Positions 25,736-37,780 of a stretch of 64,000 bases of DNA are shown one piece after another. The DNA is taken from positions 1 through 64,000 of the forward strand of contig BDDD01000571.1 of NCBI GenBank assembly GCA_001972305.1. The letters run 5' to 3'. Each line of letters starts with the position of its first letter. Position 1 is the stretch's first letter. Made by a program: the position numbers and the translations under genes. Source of the DNA: Cephalotus follicularis. Lineage: Eukaryota > Streptophyta > Magnoliopsida > Oxalidales > Cephalotaceae. The notes under the pieces were generated by a model. It had not been told where the DNA came from. It ran no database searches and saw nothing but the letters and a program-made list of their open reading frames with translations.

Positions 25736-26608
25736 TGACATTCACAGCAATCATGATGCAAACAAGATACCAAGTAAAAGAACATACTCCTTAACATTAT
25801 CATTCAAAATTTCTGGTCATTACAGCTACAAACCAGCAAGTTATACAATTTAATACAAAACTATTCCTTGTAAATCCGACCACTAAAGCGCACTGCCAAG
25901 GAGGAGGAACTTACATTACCCTTTATCCTTGATGCTGCTGTGATGCGCCACCACTACCTGTTCCTATACCTGGCCCATTCAGAGAATGGGTCAGCAACCC
26001 AGGGGTTGTGTAGGTTACCACATGTACGGCACATACCAGAGGAGAAAATAATGCATGCATACTATGAGTACATACTATAAGAGCCCTAAATATTATTGTA
26101 AGAGTCCTAATATTATAAAGTGTTGTTATTGGGCTTTGGAATTCTTTCTTCCTAATTGGGCCAGACCCAGATGTAATGATTGGGCAATTGGGCACAAAAT
26201 AAAGAACGAGGGTTCGGCCCAAAGAAGAGGAAATGGCCTGCACCCGTTGGGAAGTGTCTAAAGAATTCTGGAACTTTCTTTCACGTGTATAAAAGATGAT
26301 GTGCAGCAGGGGGACACGCTTTTGGTCATTTCTTCACGTCATTGTTCTAGAGACATCTAGAGAGATGAGAGAAGTGGGAGATGGGGCTAGATGCTGCTGA
26401 AAATGGAAGAAGAGGACAAGCTGGGTGCTGTTTGAGGGATCCCCATGCCTCATGCACTTCCATCTTTATATACCCATTCCCCGGAAGCAAAGGATTTGGG
26501 TAAGGAAAAAAGGAAAGACATAGCTGAAGTGTGTGGTGGTCCCCGAGCAAGGAAAGAGTCCAGAATCCAAGAAGGAACCAAGCCATCTCCGTTTCCAACC
26601 GTTTTCCA

Positions 26609-26638
26609 GGTAGGTTGCTTCATGTCTGAGCGCCTACC
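26609..26638 (+). repeat. Conserved 30-nt stem-loop in the E1/E2/E3 LTR family
   Basis: GGTAGG pairs with CCTACC across an 18-nt loop. The same element occurs at 28100-28129, 35444-35473 and 63100-63129 on the plus strand and at 40323-40352 on the minus strand. In four of the five copies the 5' side reads CCAGGTAGGTTGC, a good match to a plant 5' splice site (CAG|GTAGGT); in E1 the upstream base also gives CAGGTAGGTT. Confidence 0.75.
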
Positions 26639-27509
26639 AGCTTGTGTATGTGTGTGTGTGTGGTTGCTGTGTGTTGTTTTTATTGTTTGTTTGATTGTAT
26701 GAATTATTGTGGAATTGATTGTGTTGATGGGTTACACAACTGTTGGTATAGAATGAATACAAAGTGAAATACGTATAATCATCCCCTGGTTTGCTATGCT
26801 ATGCGCCCCTGTAGGTAACAGTGCGCCTTGCACGTTGCCGTTTTATGCTGAGGTGCCAAAATGGAGCTTGAGCTTCCCCTGGTCATGCGTCTGAGCATAG
26901 CGAGGTGCTGAGCTTTTCATCAGCCGGCGGCCGAGCTCTCCACTCAGCAAGGCACCCAAGCATGCAGGGCGTCGTCCACTAGTCTGCATGTATCCAAGCA
27001 TGCAGCACATGACGCCTGAGCACCCATGCCTAACGTGCCGCCGAGCTTCCACAGCAAGGTGCCCGAGGAGGCGTGGTGCCGAGGTGTGGTGCTGAGCTCC
27101 AGTGCCATTGCCCCAGCATGGCATATGGCCAAGCAGCCACGTGCAGAGGTGCCTAGCATCCATGCCTGAGGTGCTATGCATATAAGGAACCAGCTATGGA
27201 TTCCTGTGCCATGCGCCAGAACTCCGGAGATGCCTTGTGCCGAGATGCTAAGCCACGTGCCAGAGGTGCCGTTGCCAAGCATGCAATGGCACTGAGCTCC
27301 CCACAGTGAATGCGCTGAGGAACCAACCATGGCTCTCCTCTTCCATGCGTTCAAGGATGCGCCAGTGCAGCGCGCCATAGCTACCATGCGCACTCGAACT
27401 CTCCCTGACAAGTGCCGAGATGTCGAGGAGCATGCCATACACCTCAGCCTGCGTCGAGCAGTGCATCCACCACTACCTGGATGTGTCTAAGGAGCATGCA
27501 ATGTGAGGC

Positions 27510-29980
27510 TGTAAGAGCCCTAAATATTATAAAATATATTTATTGGGCCTTGTAATTATTTTCCCACTTTTTGGGCTGGACCCGAATTTATAACGTATTT
27601 ATTTGGGCCTTAATGGGGTGCAAATTATGATCTCAGGCTTAAGAGTTATTTTATTGGGCCAAGATTAATATTGTAATTGGTAATTGGACTTAAAGGTTAA
27701 AAAGAGGAAACTTTTGAAGAAGGCAGCCCAAGCCCAAATTGGCAGCCTGCATTCCTTCGAAAGTTTCATGAGAATAATAGAGTTTTCGGTTAGTGGGTAT
27801 ATAAGGACAAAGGGTGGCCATGAATTATTCTTTGGCATTTGTTCACATGCTTTGGTTCCAGAATAGTCGAGAGAAAGGGAGAGCTAAGGGAGATGGGGCC
27901 AGATGATGGAAAAAGAAAGAAGATGACAAGCAATGGCCTCCTAGGAAGAGTCCCTGCATATATATATATTTGATTGAGGGTGTGTGCCCATCTCCTGTGA
28001 AGCAAGAGAATTGAGCAAAGGTGAAGAGGAGAAATAGCTAAGTGTGTAGCCGTCCTCAACTGGAAGGAAGTGGACGATCTCCGTTTCCAACCACCTCCAG
28101 GTAGGTTGCTCCATATCCGAATGCCTACCAGCATGTTTATATATGTAATTATCTTGTGTGTTTTATAGCTTGTTGATGAGTGTGTGTCCTCTGCTTGCTA
28201 TTCTCGTTGCTGTTAGTGTGATATGGGTTGTAACCGTGCAATAGTAGTAAGTGAAGGAAAATATATGTTACTTTACTGAAGGCATTTCCTACTTAGCATG
28301 AGCTTTGTGCATGGTTAATTTACTCTACCGTATCATGCGCCACTATTGCACAAAAGAGCATCCGTGAGAGACAATATGGGCAGAGGTGTGGTAGGATGAT
28401 GAGCTTCCCTAGTCTGGAGTTCTAGCACAGCCACTGTCGAGCTTCTAGCAGACGAAGCGCCAGACTCCTCTACCCCACCTGAATCTCACTACTAACGCTA
28501 GAGACAATGTACCGAGGTGCCTTACACCAGGGGAGTTAGCCATGGCTTCTCCAGCCATGGACCAGGGCTCCTGGGATGCAGAGCCCGAAATGGCCTTGGC
28601 TTGAGGAGACTAGCGCCCGAAGAGTCACTGGGATTCTCCTCTGCCATGTATGGACAGTAGCCTCTCCTCCACCATGCGCGCCTGAGCTTCCCCTGTTAAT
28701 TACAGAGGTGGCTTATCAGAGGAGCTAGAGAAGTGACACCATACGTGCTGGGCCGAGGAAACGAGCTCCACCATGCTCGAGCTCAGCCTGGCCGACCATG
28801 ATCACCAAGCATGCGTCCATAGCATGTCGTAGAGGACGTGAGCTCCTCTGCCCCGCCTATGATGACATGCAGAGATGTCCATCTCTTCTCTGCCATGGCG
28901 CCAGTGATAGTAGTGCCGAGCTCACATGTCCGAGGTGCCACTGCTGCCACGCCCGAGATGTCCAGTGTAGAGCTCACATGTCCGAGGTGCCATTGTTGTA
29001 GCGCCGAGCTTGCTGATGCAGGTGCCATCCTTGCCCGTGGCTCTCCAATGGATCCTGCATGCGTCCTGGGCATGCTAGAAATGACAAGGAGTCGCGCCAT
29101 GGGTGCTGAGGTGAAGCGCGACGTTGATGCGTCGAGGTTCCACGGTAGCAGCCATGGTACAGTGCCTTTGTCTTAAGGCCTCACACACCAAGCACGCTCC
29201 TCTGTTAAGCAAGTTTATACTAAGGTGTGTGAAGAAGAAGAAGGCAAGTGCAATTGGTAAATTGCACGTCCTCGGCAAATGCTTAAAAAAGGAAAACAGC
29301 CACTTAGCATGTGTATATGCATGCCTATCAAAGAATAAAAGTAGACATCACGTGCATGCAGTTGTAAAATAATGAAATGAATCAGTGAATGAATATGCAT
29401 GCGGGCTGGGCAGTAAGGATAAAGGAATTGACACGTGAAAATACCGTGCAAGTAATTAAGAAGTGAATGTGGTCTAGCATGCGCCATGCACGTGCTGAGG
29501 TGAACCTTGTGCAAGGGAAGTGTCCTGCACAATGGTGAGCCCTGGTCTGGCTTAAGGAAGCCAAAGAAAAGAAAAGGGAAATAAGCCAGGAAAGGAAATA
29601 GAATTAGAAAATAAAATGTAAAAAGAAAAGATTTAGATAAATGGTCCCGAGCTGGTGAGCCAAACAGGGGAGAATTCAGCCGAGCAGGTGAACCTACGGG
29701 GTGAATTCAGCGAGGCTGGTGATCCTCGGGCGAACCGCCAATGGTGAACCTAAGGGTGAATTCCGCCAAGGCTGGTGATCCAAGGGGTGAACCGCGAGCA
29801 GGTGAGCAAAGGGTGAACCACTCAGCAGGTGAACCGGAGGAGAATTCCACGGGCTGGTGATCCCAAAGGTGAACCATGTATACTGACCTGGCCATAGGAT
29901 GACCGGACTAGACTCCTCTGTGATATGATTGTCATGTATGATTTGAGTAGAGTAGTCCGAGGATAGATGATGATGATGAT
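27510..29980 (+). repeat. 5' LTR of E3, 3' end deleted
   Basis: It matches 34850-37324 of the 3' LTR up to a run of GAT triplets, after which the two diverge abruptly. A TATA-like TATATAAGG sits near 27,798, a plausible promoter. The stem-loop is at 28100-28129 and a GGTGAACC/GGTGAATTC array at about 29,655-29,880. Confidence 0.85.
29655..29880. repeat. GGTGA-phased repeat array in the E3 5' LTR
   Basis: About eight units of ~25-32 bases, each opening with GGTGANCC or GGTGAGC and most containing GGTGAATTC or GAGAATTC. The same array is at 36,995-37,225 (3' LTR), 38,045-38,285 (E2) and, reversed, at about 38,930-39,180 (E1). It is GC-rich and non-coding. Confidence 0.75.
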
Positions 29981-30049
29981 AGGACCCTCGGCAAAAGTGG
30001 AATTAAGGTATATGTGTGGATATTGACCCATTCTTTTATGTGGACCAGA

Positions 30050-33000
30050 ATGGAAGGACGACGAAGTAGAAGCGTACGAGGAGAAAGATCTGGACAGTCA
30101 ATTAGACGTACCCGTTCAAATAGAGGTGCCGAAGAACAAGGGGAAGTTAATGCACCTCAAGAAGTACAACCTGCTGCTCCTTCCAAAGAGGAACGAAGAG
30201 GATTCATGAGGAGAATGCGCGCTATGATAAACCAAATGCATGAATTTCTTCAAGGACAACCAGATGAGGATGAACCACCTGCTGCTGTACCAGCTAGACA
30301 TGCAGCAGAGTCTTCTGAACAGACATCAGCCGCTCGACCAGCTAGGCGAGCTGTAGCCTCAAGGAGATTAGTCGACCAACCTTCACGACGAGAAAACCCT
30401 TTGGTTGGATTTCTGAAGTTAAACCCTCCAGCCTTCACAGGAGATCCTGATGGTATATCGGCGGAGAGGTGGTTAATGCAAATGGATAAGATCTTTCGAG
30501 TTATGGATTGTTCTGACTCTCAGAAGGTTGTGTTCACAACATATATGCTACAAGGTGAAGCTGAGCACTGGTGGAAAATGATTGAATCCCAGTGGGAGAT
30601 ATCTGGAACGACCTATTCTTGGGATACTTTTAAATCAGAGTTCAATGACCGATTTTATCCCTAGGTAGAAATTGACAAGCGAGAAACTGAATTCTTGGGG
30701 CTGACACAGGGGGATATGTCTGTGGCCCAGTATGAGGCCAAATTCATCAAATTATCAAGGATAGCCCCGTATATGGTGAATACTGAGTCACGAAAGGCTA
30801 AGAAGTTCCTTGCAGGACTTCGACCTGACATTCAAGAAAAGTTAGTGCCCCTACATCTACGATCCTTCTTTGAGTTATCTAATCGGGCACGTGAAGTGGA
30901 GGCCTTGGCTCAGCGGTTCCAGAGTTTAGAGATCCAGACAGGCCAGCGAAGACCTGCCCCTCCTGGTGATCAGTCGGGAAGAAGTTCTGGTAGTAGCCAT
31001 AAATCCCGAAGGTCGGGATATCACAGCAGTCCGAGGCAGGGAGAATCTCCCCGCAGTATTGGTAGCCCCGCAGGACCTTCGAGGTTGGGACGACAATCTC
31101 GTGGATCTCAACAGAGAAGACCCGGTCGTGATGCACGACGGAGGTGACAGCGAAGGACAGCTTCGCAAGGAGGTTCTTCTAGACCCACCGATAATGAACA
31201 GGTGTCTGTTGAACCCTGTATGCATTGTGGTCGTACCAACCATGCTTCTGAGGATTGCTGGTGGAAAGATGGTAGGTGTTGGACTTGTGGAGCTTCAGAT
31301 CATATATCTACTCAGTGTCCACAGAATCAGTTCAGCACAGGAGGACAAACAGGACAAGGTTCGAATCGACCACCAGGGAGCTTCCAGCAAAGCCGCCCTA
31401 GCATTAGTTCACGTGGAGACCGCGGTAAACAGCCGATGGGGTCTGCACCTATGGTACAGGGAAGAGTTTATGCTATGGATCGGCGAGCTGCAGCTGGATC
31501 ACCCTCAGTGATTGGAGGTATGGTTCATGTATTTCAGCTTTTAGCACGGACTCTGATTGATCCGGGCTCATCTCATTCGTATGTTGCTTCTCAATTTGTA
31601 AGTCGTATGAATATGGAGCCCGAACCTTTGCCTTTTGTGATAGAAGTCTGTACACCGGTAGGAGAGCCGGTTACATCTCGATGGGTGTGTAGATCTTGTG
31701 CCATTGAGATTTTTGGACATGTTCTTCCGGCAGACCTTATAGTACTGCCGATGGGAGAACTTGATTTAATCCTCGGTATGGATTGGCTGTCAGTATACAA
31801 TGCTTATGTGAATTGTAACAGGAAGGTTGTAACCTTCCATTTTCCAGGACAATCTCCGTTCCAGTTTATCGGGACGTTAGAGCATCAGCCAGTTACCATG
31901 ATATCTGCTATCCAGGCTGATAAACTCTTGAGACAGGGTTGTACCGCTTATCTGGCACATGTTACGGACGATGGCAAATGGATACCGAAGTTGGAGGATG
32001 TTCCTGTTGTTTGTGAATACCCGGATGTGTTTCCGGAAGAGTTGACATCCTTACCTCCTGAGAGAGATGTGGAATTCGCTATAGATCTTTTACCAGGAAC
32101 AGCTCCGATATCAACGGCTCCTTACCGAATGGCCCCTCCTGAGTTAAAGGAATTGAAGGTGCAATTACAGGAATTACTGGATAAAGGTTTCATCAGACCC
32201 AGTGTGTCCCCATGGGGAGCACCAGTCTTATTTGTTAAAAAGAAAGATGGATCCCTAAGAATGTGTATCGATTACCGGCAGTTAAACAAAGTGACAGTCA
32301 AAAATAAATATCCACTGCCACATATCGACGATCTGTTTGATCAGCTTAAGGGATCTTCAGTATTTTCTAAGTTGGATCTGAGATCGGGATATCACCAGCT
32401 CAGGGTTAGAGCGGAAGATATTCCTAAGACTGCTTTCAGATCACGATATGGGCACTACGAATTTGTAGTAATGCCTTTTGGGGTGACCAACGCCCCTACA
32501 GCATTCATGAGTTTGATGAATAAGATATTCAATCCATATCTTGATCGGTTTATAGTGGTGTTCATAGATGATATCTTGATATACTCAAAATCTATGGAAG
32601 AACATGATGAACACCTACACTTGGCATTACAGACTCTCAGAGACCATCAGTTGTATGCCAAGTTTAGTAAATGTGAATTCTGGTTATCAGAGGTGACATT
32701 CCTTGGTCATGTTATATCCAGCGCAGGATTATCAGTAGATCCTACAAAGATTGAAGCAGTGAAAAGCTGGAAGCGACCAACGAATGTGACGGAAGTCCGA
32801 AGCTTTCTCGGCCTGGCAGGATACTACCGCCGGTTTGTAGAAGGCTTTTCAAAAATAGCAACACCTCTGACTAGATTGAAGCAAAAGAATGTGGATTTTG
32901 TTTGGGATGATGCTTGTGAACGGAGTTTCCAAGAATTAAAGCATCGCCTGACTACTGCACCAGTCCTAGCCTTACCAGAAGGCAACGAAGGCTTCGTTGT

Positions 33001-34633
33001 ATACAGTGATGCATCAGACAGTGGCCTGGGCTGTGTCCTTATACAGAATGGAAGAGTGATTGCATACGCCTCACGGAAACTGAAGCCCCATGAAGAAAAC
33101 TATCCCACTCACGATCTTGAGCTGGCAGCGATAGTATTCACTTTGCGTAAATGGAGGCATTATCTTTATGATACCAAGTTCGAGGTGTATACTGATCACA
33201 AGAGCCTTAAGTACTTGTTTTGACAGAAGGATCTGAATATGAGACAACGTAGATGGATGAAGTTGCTTAATGACTATAACTGTGAAATACAATACCATCC
33301 AGGCAGAGCTACTGTGGTTGCAGACGCCCTTAGTCGTCGGTTAGCTTGCCTAACTATTGCTCATATTCAGACACGCCCATGGCTAATGGACCGAATCCGT
33401 GAAGCTCAGAGCCACGATGGTGATCTTCTCAAGCTAGCTTTGAGCGAAGACGGAGGTTTAAAGACGGATTTCTCTATACAAGGCGACGGATTAATCCGAT
33501 ACCAGGGCAGAATATGTGTTCCTAATGATAAAGAAGTGAAGGATGAACTGTTGTCACAAGCGCATCGTTCTAGCTTCTCCGTACATCCGGGAAGTACCAA
33601 GATATACCGGGATCTAAAGCTGGACTATTGGTGGAACAACATGAAAAGAGAGATAGCTGAATACGTTGCTTCATGTTTAACATGCCAACAGGTTAAAACA
33701 GAACACCAAAGACCAGCAGGATTGTTACAGCCGTTGCCTGTGGCACAGTGGAAATGGGAACACATAACGATGGATTTCGTGACAGGACTGCCTGGAACAA
33801 GGAATGGCCGTGATGCCATATGGGTAATTGTCGATCGCTTTACTAAGTCTGCACATTTTCTCGCGATCAAGACGAACTTTTCTCTGTCACGGCTGGCCAA
33901 TATGTACATTGCTGAAATTGTGAGGCTCCATGGAGTACCAATCAGTGTGGTGTCTGACAGAGACCCCCGTTTTACATCGCGATTTTGGAGGAAACTGCAA
34001 GAAGCTTTTGATACTCAGTTGAATTTTAGCACAGCTTTTCATCCTCAGACTGATGGACAGTCTGAGAGGACCATTCAGACTGTGGAAGATATGCTGCGAG
34101 CATGTGTTTTGGATTGGGGAGGTAGCTGGGAAGACCATCTACCGCTGGTAGAGTTCTCGTACAATAATAGCTTTCACGCCAGTATTGGTATGGCACCGTT
34201 CGAGGCTCTTTATGGAAGGAAGTGCAGAACCCCAATCTGTTGGTTCGAAGTGGGAGAACAGAGTCTTGTGGGACCCAAGCCTGTGCAAGACACAGTTGAG
34301 AAGGCAAAAGTTATCAGGGAAAGACTCCGTACAACGCAAAGCCGACAGAAAAGCTATGCAGACCACCGCAGGCGAGAACTGGAGTTCGCTGTGAGCGATC
34401 ATGTATTCCTCAAAGTCTCTCCGACTAAAGGGATCACAAGGTTCGGCAAGAAAGGAAAGTTAACCCCTCGGTTTATAGAACCTTTCGAAATCCTAGAAAG
34501 AGTGGGTCCTGTTGCTTATCGACTTGCCTTACCACCCAATATGGAGGATGTGCATAACGTGTTTCATGTTTCAATGCTGCGGAAGTACCATCCCGACCCC
34601 TCTCATATTTTACAATGGAGCCACTGGAGTTAA
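30050..34633 (+). pseudogene. E3 gag-pro-pol polyprotein, broken by stops
   Basis: One frame runs through gag, protease, RT, RNase H and integrase. Gag (from MEGRRSRSVRG; an upstream in-frame ATG at 30014 is less likely) has a retrotransposon gag core (FTGDPDGISAERWL, WWKMIESQWE). A zinc knuckle follows ([14 protein letters not shown]). Protease has [13 protein letters not shown] has [24 protein letters not shown] and [10 protein letters not shown]. RNase H has [15 protein letters not shown] and [11 protein letters not shown]. Integrase has the HHCC finger (HPGSTKIYRDL, CLTCQQ), then TMDFVTGLP, SDRDPRFTSRFW and HPQTDGQSERT. In-frame stops are TAG at 30662, TGA at 31145 and TGA at 33221. A frame change near 34,615 precedes the usual tail, which contains one more TGA. 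All catalytic residues I can check are present, so the breaks are recent. Confidence 0.93.
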
Positions 34634-34836
34634 GAACGGATTTGAGTTTCGAAGAGATGCCAATCTGAATTCTCGACCGACGAGTCAAGCAATTGAGGAA
34701 CAAAACCATTCCGTTAGTAAAGGTATTATGGCAATACCACGAAGCGGAAGAAGCCACGTGGGAAAGAGAAGATGATATGCAGGCTAAATACCCCCAGTTG
34801 TTTTCATCCTAGGAAATCTCGGGACGAGATTTCTGT

Positions 34837-34849
34837 AAGGAGGGGAGGA
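34837..34849 (+). other. Polypurine tract of E3
   Basis: AAGGAGGGGAGGA lies directly before the TGTAAGAGCCC start of the 3' LTR, the expected position for the plus-strand primer. Confidence 0.85.
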
Positions 34850-37775
34850 TGTAAGAGCCCTAAATATTATAAAATATATTTATTGGGCCTTGTAATTATT
34901 TTTCCACTTTTTGGGCTGGACCCGAATTTATAACGTATTTATTTGGGCCTTAATGGGGTGCAAATTATGATATCAGGCTTAAGAGTTATTTTATTGGGCC
35001 AAGATTAATATTGTAATTGGTAATTGGACTTAAAGGTTAAAAAGAGGAGACTTTTGAAGAAGGCAGCCCAAGCCCAAATTGGCAGCCTGCATTCCTTCGA
35101 AAGTTTCATGAGAATTCTAGACTTTTCGGTTAGTGGGTATATAAGGACAAAGGGTGGCCATGAATTATGCTTTGGCATTTGTTCACATGCTTTGGTTCCA
35201 GAATGGTCGAGAGAAAGGGAGACCTAAGGGAGATGGGGCCAGATGATGGAAAAAGAAAGAAGATGACAAGCAAGGGCCTCCTAGGAAGAGTCCCTGCATA
35301 TATATATATATATTTGATTGAGGGTGTGTGCCCATCTCCTGTGAAGCAAGAGAATTGAGCAAAGGTGAAGAGGAGAAATAGCTAAGTGTGTAGCCGTCCT
35401 CAACTGGAAGGAAGTGGACGATCTCCGTTTCCAACCACCTCCAGGTAGGTTGCTCCATATCCGAGTGCCTACCAGCATGTTTATATATGTAATTATCTTG
35501 TGTGTTTTATGGCTTGTTGATGAGTGTGTGTCCTCTGCTTGCTATTCTCGTTGCTGTTAGTGTGATATGGGTTGTAACCGTGCAATAGTAGTAAGTGAAG
35601 GAAAATATATGTTACTTTACTGAAGGCATTTCCTACTTAGCATGAGCTTTGTGCGTGGTTACTTTCCTCTACCGTTTCATGCGCCACTGTTGCACAACAG
35701 AGCATCCGTGAGAGACGCTATGGGCAGAGGTGTGGTGGGATGATGAGCTTCCCTAGTCTGGCGTTCTAGCCCAGCCACTGTCGAGCTTCTAGCCGACGAA
35801 GCGCCAGACTCCTCTACCCCACCTGAATCTCACTACTAACGCTAGAGACAATGTGCCAATGTGCCTTACACCAGGGGAGTTAGCCATGGCTTCTCCAGCC
35901 ATGGACCAGGGCTACTGGGATGCAGAGCCCGAGATGGCCTTGGCTTGAGGAGACTAGCGCCCGAAGAGTCACTGGGATTCTCCTCTGCCGTGTATGGACA
36001 GTAGCCTCTCCTCCACCATGCGCGCCTGAGCTTCCCCTGTTAATTACAGAGGTGGCTTATCAGAGGAGCTAGAGAAGTGACACCATACGTGCTGGGCCGA
36101 GGAAACGAGCTCCACCATGCTCGAGCTCAGCCTGGCCGACCATGATCACCAAGCATGCGTCCATAGCATGTCGTAGAGGACATGAGCTCCTCTGCCCCGC
36201 CTATGATGACATGCAAAGATGCCCATCTCTTCTCTGCCATGGCGCCAGTGATAGTAGTGCCGAGCTCACATGTCCGAGGTGCCACTGCTGCCATGCCCGA
36301 GATGTCCAGTGTAGAGCTCACATGCCCGAGGTGCCATTGTTGCAGCACCGAGCTTGCTGATGCAGGCGCCATCCTCGGCTGTGGCTCTCCAATGGATCCT
36401 GCATGTGTCCTGGGCATGCTAGAAATGACAAGGATTCGCGCCATGGGTGCTGAGGTGAAGCGCGACGTTGATGCGCCGAGGTTCCACGGTAGCAGCCATG
36501 GTACAGTGTCTTTGTCTTAAGGCCTCACACACCAAGCACGCTCCTCTGTTAAGCAAGTTTATACTAAGGTGTGTGAAGAAGAAGAAGGCAAGTGCACTTG
36601 GTAAATTGCACGTCCTCGGCAAATGCTTAAAAAAGGAAAACAGCCACTTAGCATGTGTTCATGCATGCCTATCAAAGAATAAAAGTAGACATCACATGCA
36701 TGCAGTTGTAAAATAATGAAATGAATCAGTGAATGAATATGCATGCGGGCTGGGCAGTAAGGATAAAGGAATTGACACGTGAAAATACCGTGCAAGTAAT
36801 TAAGAAGTGAATGTGGTCTTGCATGCGCCATGCACGTGCTGAGGCGAACCTTGTGCAAGGGAAGTGTCCTGCACAATGGTGAGCCCTGGTCTGGCTTAAG
36901 GAAGCCAAAGAAAAGAAAAGGGAAATAAGCCAGGAAAGGAAATAGAATTAGAAAATAAAATGTAAAAAGAAAAGATTTAGATAAATGGTCCCGAGCTGGT
37001 GAGCCAAACAGGGGAGAATTCAGCCGAGCAGGTGAACCTACGGGGTGAATTCAGCGAGGCTGGTGATCCTCGGGCGAACCGCCAATGGTGAACCTAAGGG
37101 TGAATTCCGCCAAGGCTGGTGATCCAAGGGGTGAACCGCGAGCAGGTGAGCAAAGGGTGAACCTCTCAGCAGGTGAACCGGAGGAGAATTCCACGGGCTG
37201 GTGATCCCAAAGGTGAACCATGTATACTGACCTGGCCATAGGATGACCGGACTAGACTCCTCTGTGATATGATTGTCATGTATGATTTGAGTAGAGTAGT
37301 CCGAGGATAGATGATGATGATGATTATGCTATGGACTATGATTTGTATGCATGCACATTTATATTATTTTCTCCTCTGCTTGTATTTGTTTGTTCCTCTG
37401 GTATGTGCCTGTGTATGGGGTGACCTACACAACCCTCAGGGTTGCTGACACATTCCTTTGAATGGGCCAGGCACAGGTACAGGTAGTGGAGGCACATCGC
37501 AGCAGCGGCAAGGATAAAGAGTACTGTAAGTTTCTCCTCCTCGACAGTACGCTTCCGTGGATAAATTGCAGAAAATAAATAATGTAATTATTTTATTCTG
37601 GTTCATGGCAGTATGTAATTTATATGATTCGAATTGGGTCTGTAATCCACACATTAAATAAAGGATTTTGATTTTGATTTATTAAGTTTTAAATTTTATG
37701 CTTATTTATAATGATGATTGTACGGATTGCCACGTGTCGAATCGTGGGGCCCATCCCACGTTTCGGGGCATGACA
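34850..37775 (+). repeat. 3' LTR of E3 (2926 bp, complete)
   Basis: It starts TGTAAGAGCCC and ends GGGGCATGACA. TATA-like TATATAAGG is near 35,138 and the conserved stem-loop at 35444-35473. It is about 450 bp longer than E1 and E2, mainly through different array lengths. Confidence 0.9.
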
Positions 37776-37780
37776 GAGGC

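Larger units (their letters stand above)
23790..25824 (+). mobile_element. Solo LTR, family A copy B (2035 bp), nested in E1
   Basis: It begins TGTAGCGCCCCCG and ends GGTCATTACA, with a perfect TSD GCTAC (23785-23789 and 25825-25829). It is a full-length relative of 1531-3601 in the same orientation. It differs from that copy by a (TA)28 run at 23921-23976. No coding part. Confidence 0.92.
27510..37775 (+). mobile_element. E3: Ty3/gypsy element (10.3 kb) inside E2
   Basis: Two LTRs (27510-~29980 and 34850-37775) flank a gypsy gag-pro-RT-RNase H-integrase region. TSD GAGGC is perfect (27505-27509 and 37776-37780). The LTRs are nearly identical: I count about 7 mismatches in their first ~340 bases, so it is a recent insertion. 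The 5' LTR stops about 451 bases short of its expected end and no primer-binding site follows. The reading frame has three internal stops and a late frameshift, so it is not autonomous. Protein motifs resemble the Tekay/Del chromovirus group; that placement is inferred. Confidence 0.93.

Noticed and set aside
26843..27466. Overlapping minus-strand ORFs of 72-164 codons in GC-rich DNA
   Set aside because: They lie in the word-repeat part of the E2 LTR, overlap in several frames, show no domain and have counterparts wherever the same array occurs, so they are by-products of GC-rich repeats.
28783..29176. ORFs of 105-112 codons repeated at 36127-36520
   Set aside because: They repeat because both lie at the same position of the two E3 LTRs. 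Opposite-strand ORFs overlap them and no domain is visible.
31202..33223. Separate pol gene in E3
   Set aside because: It is in the same frame as gag and the integrase part; the boundaries are nonsense codons, so I treat it as one broken polyprotein gene.
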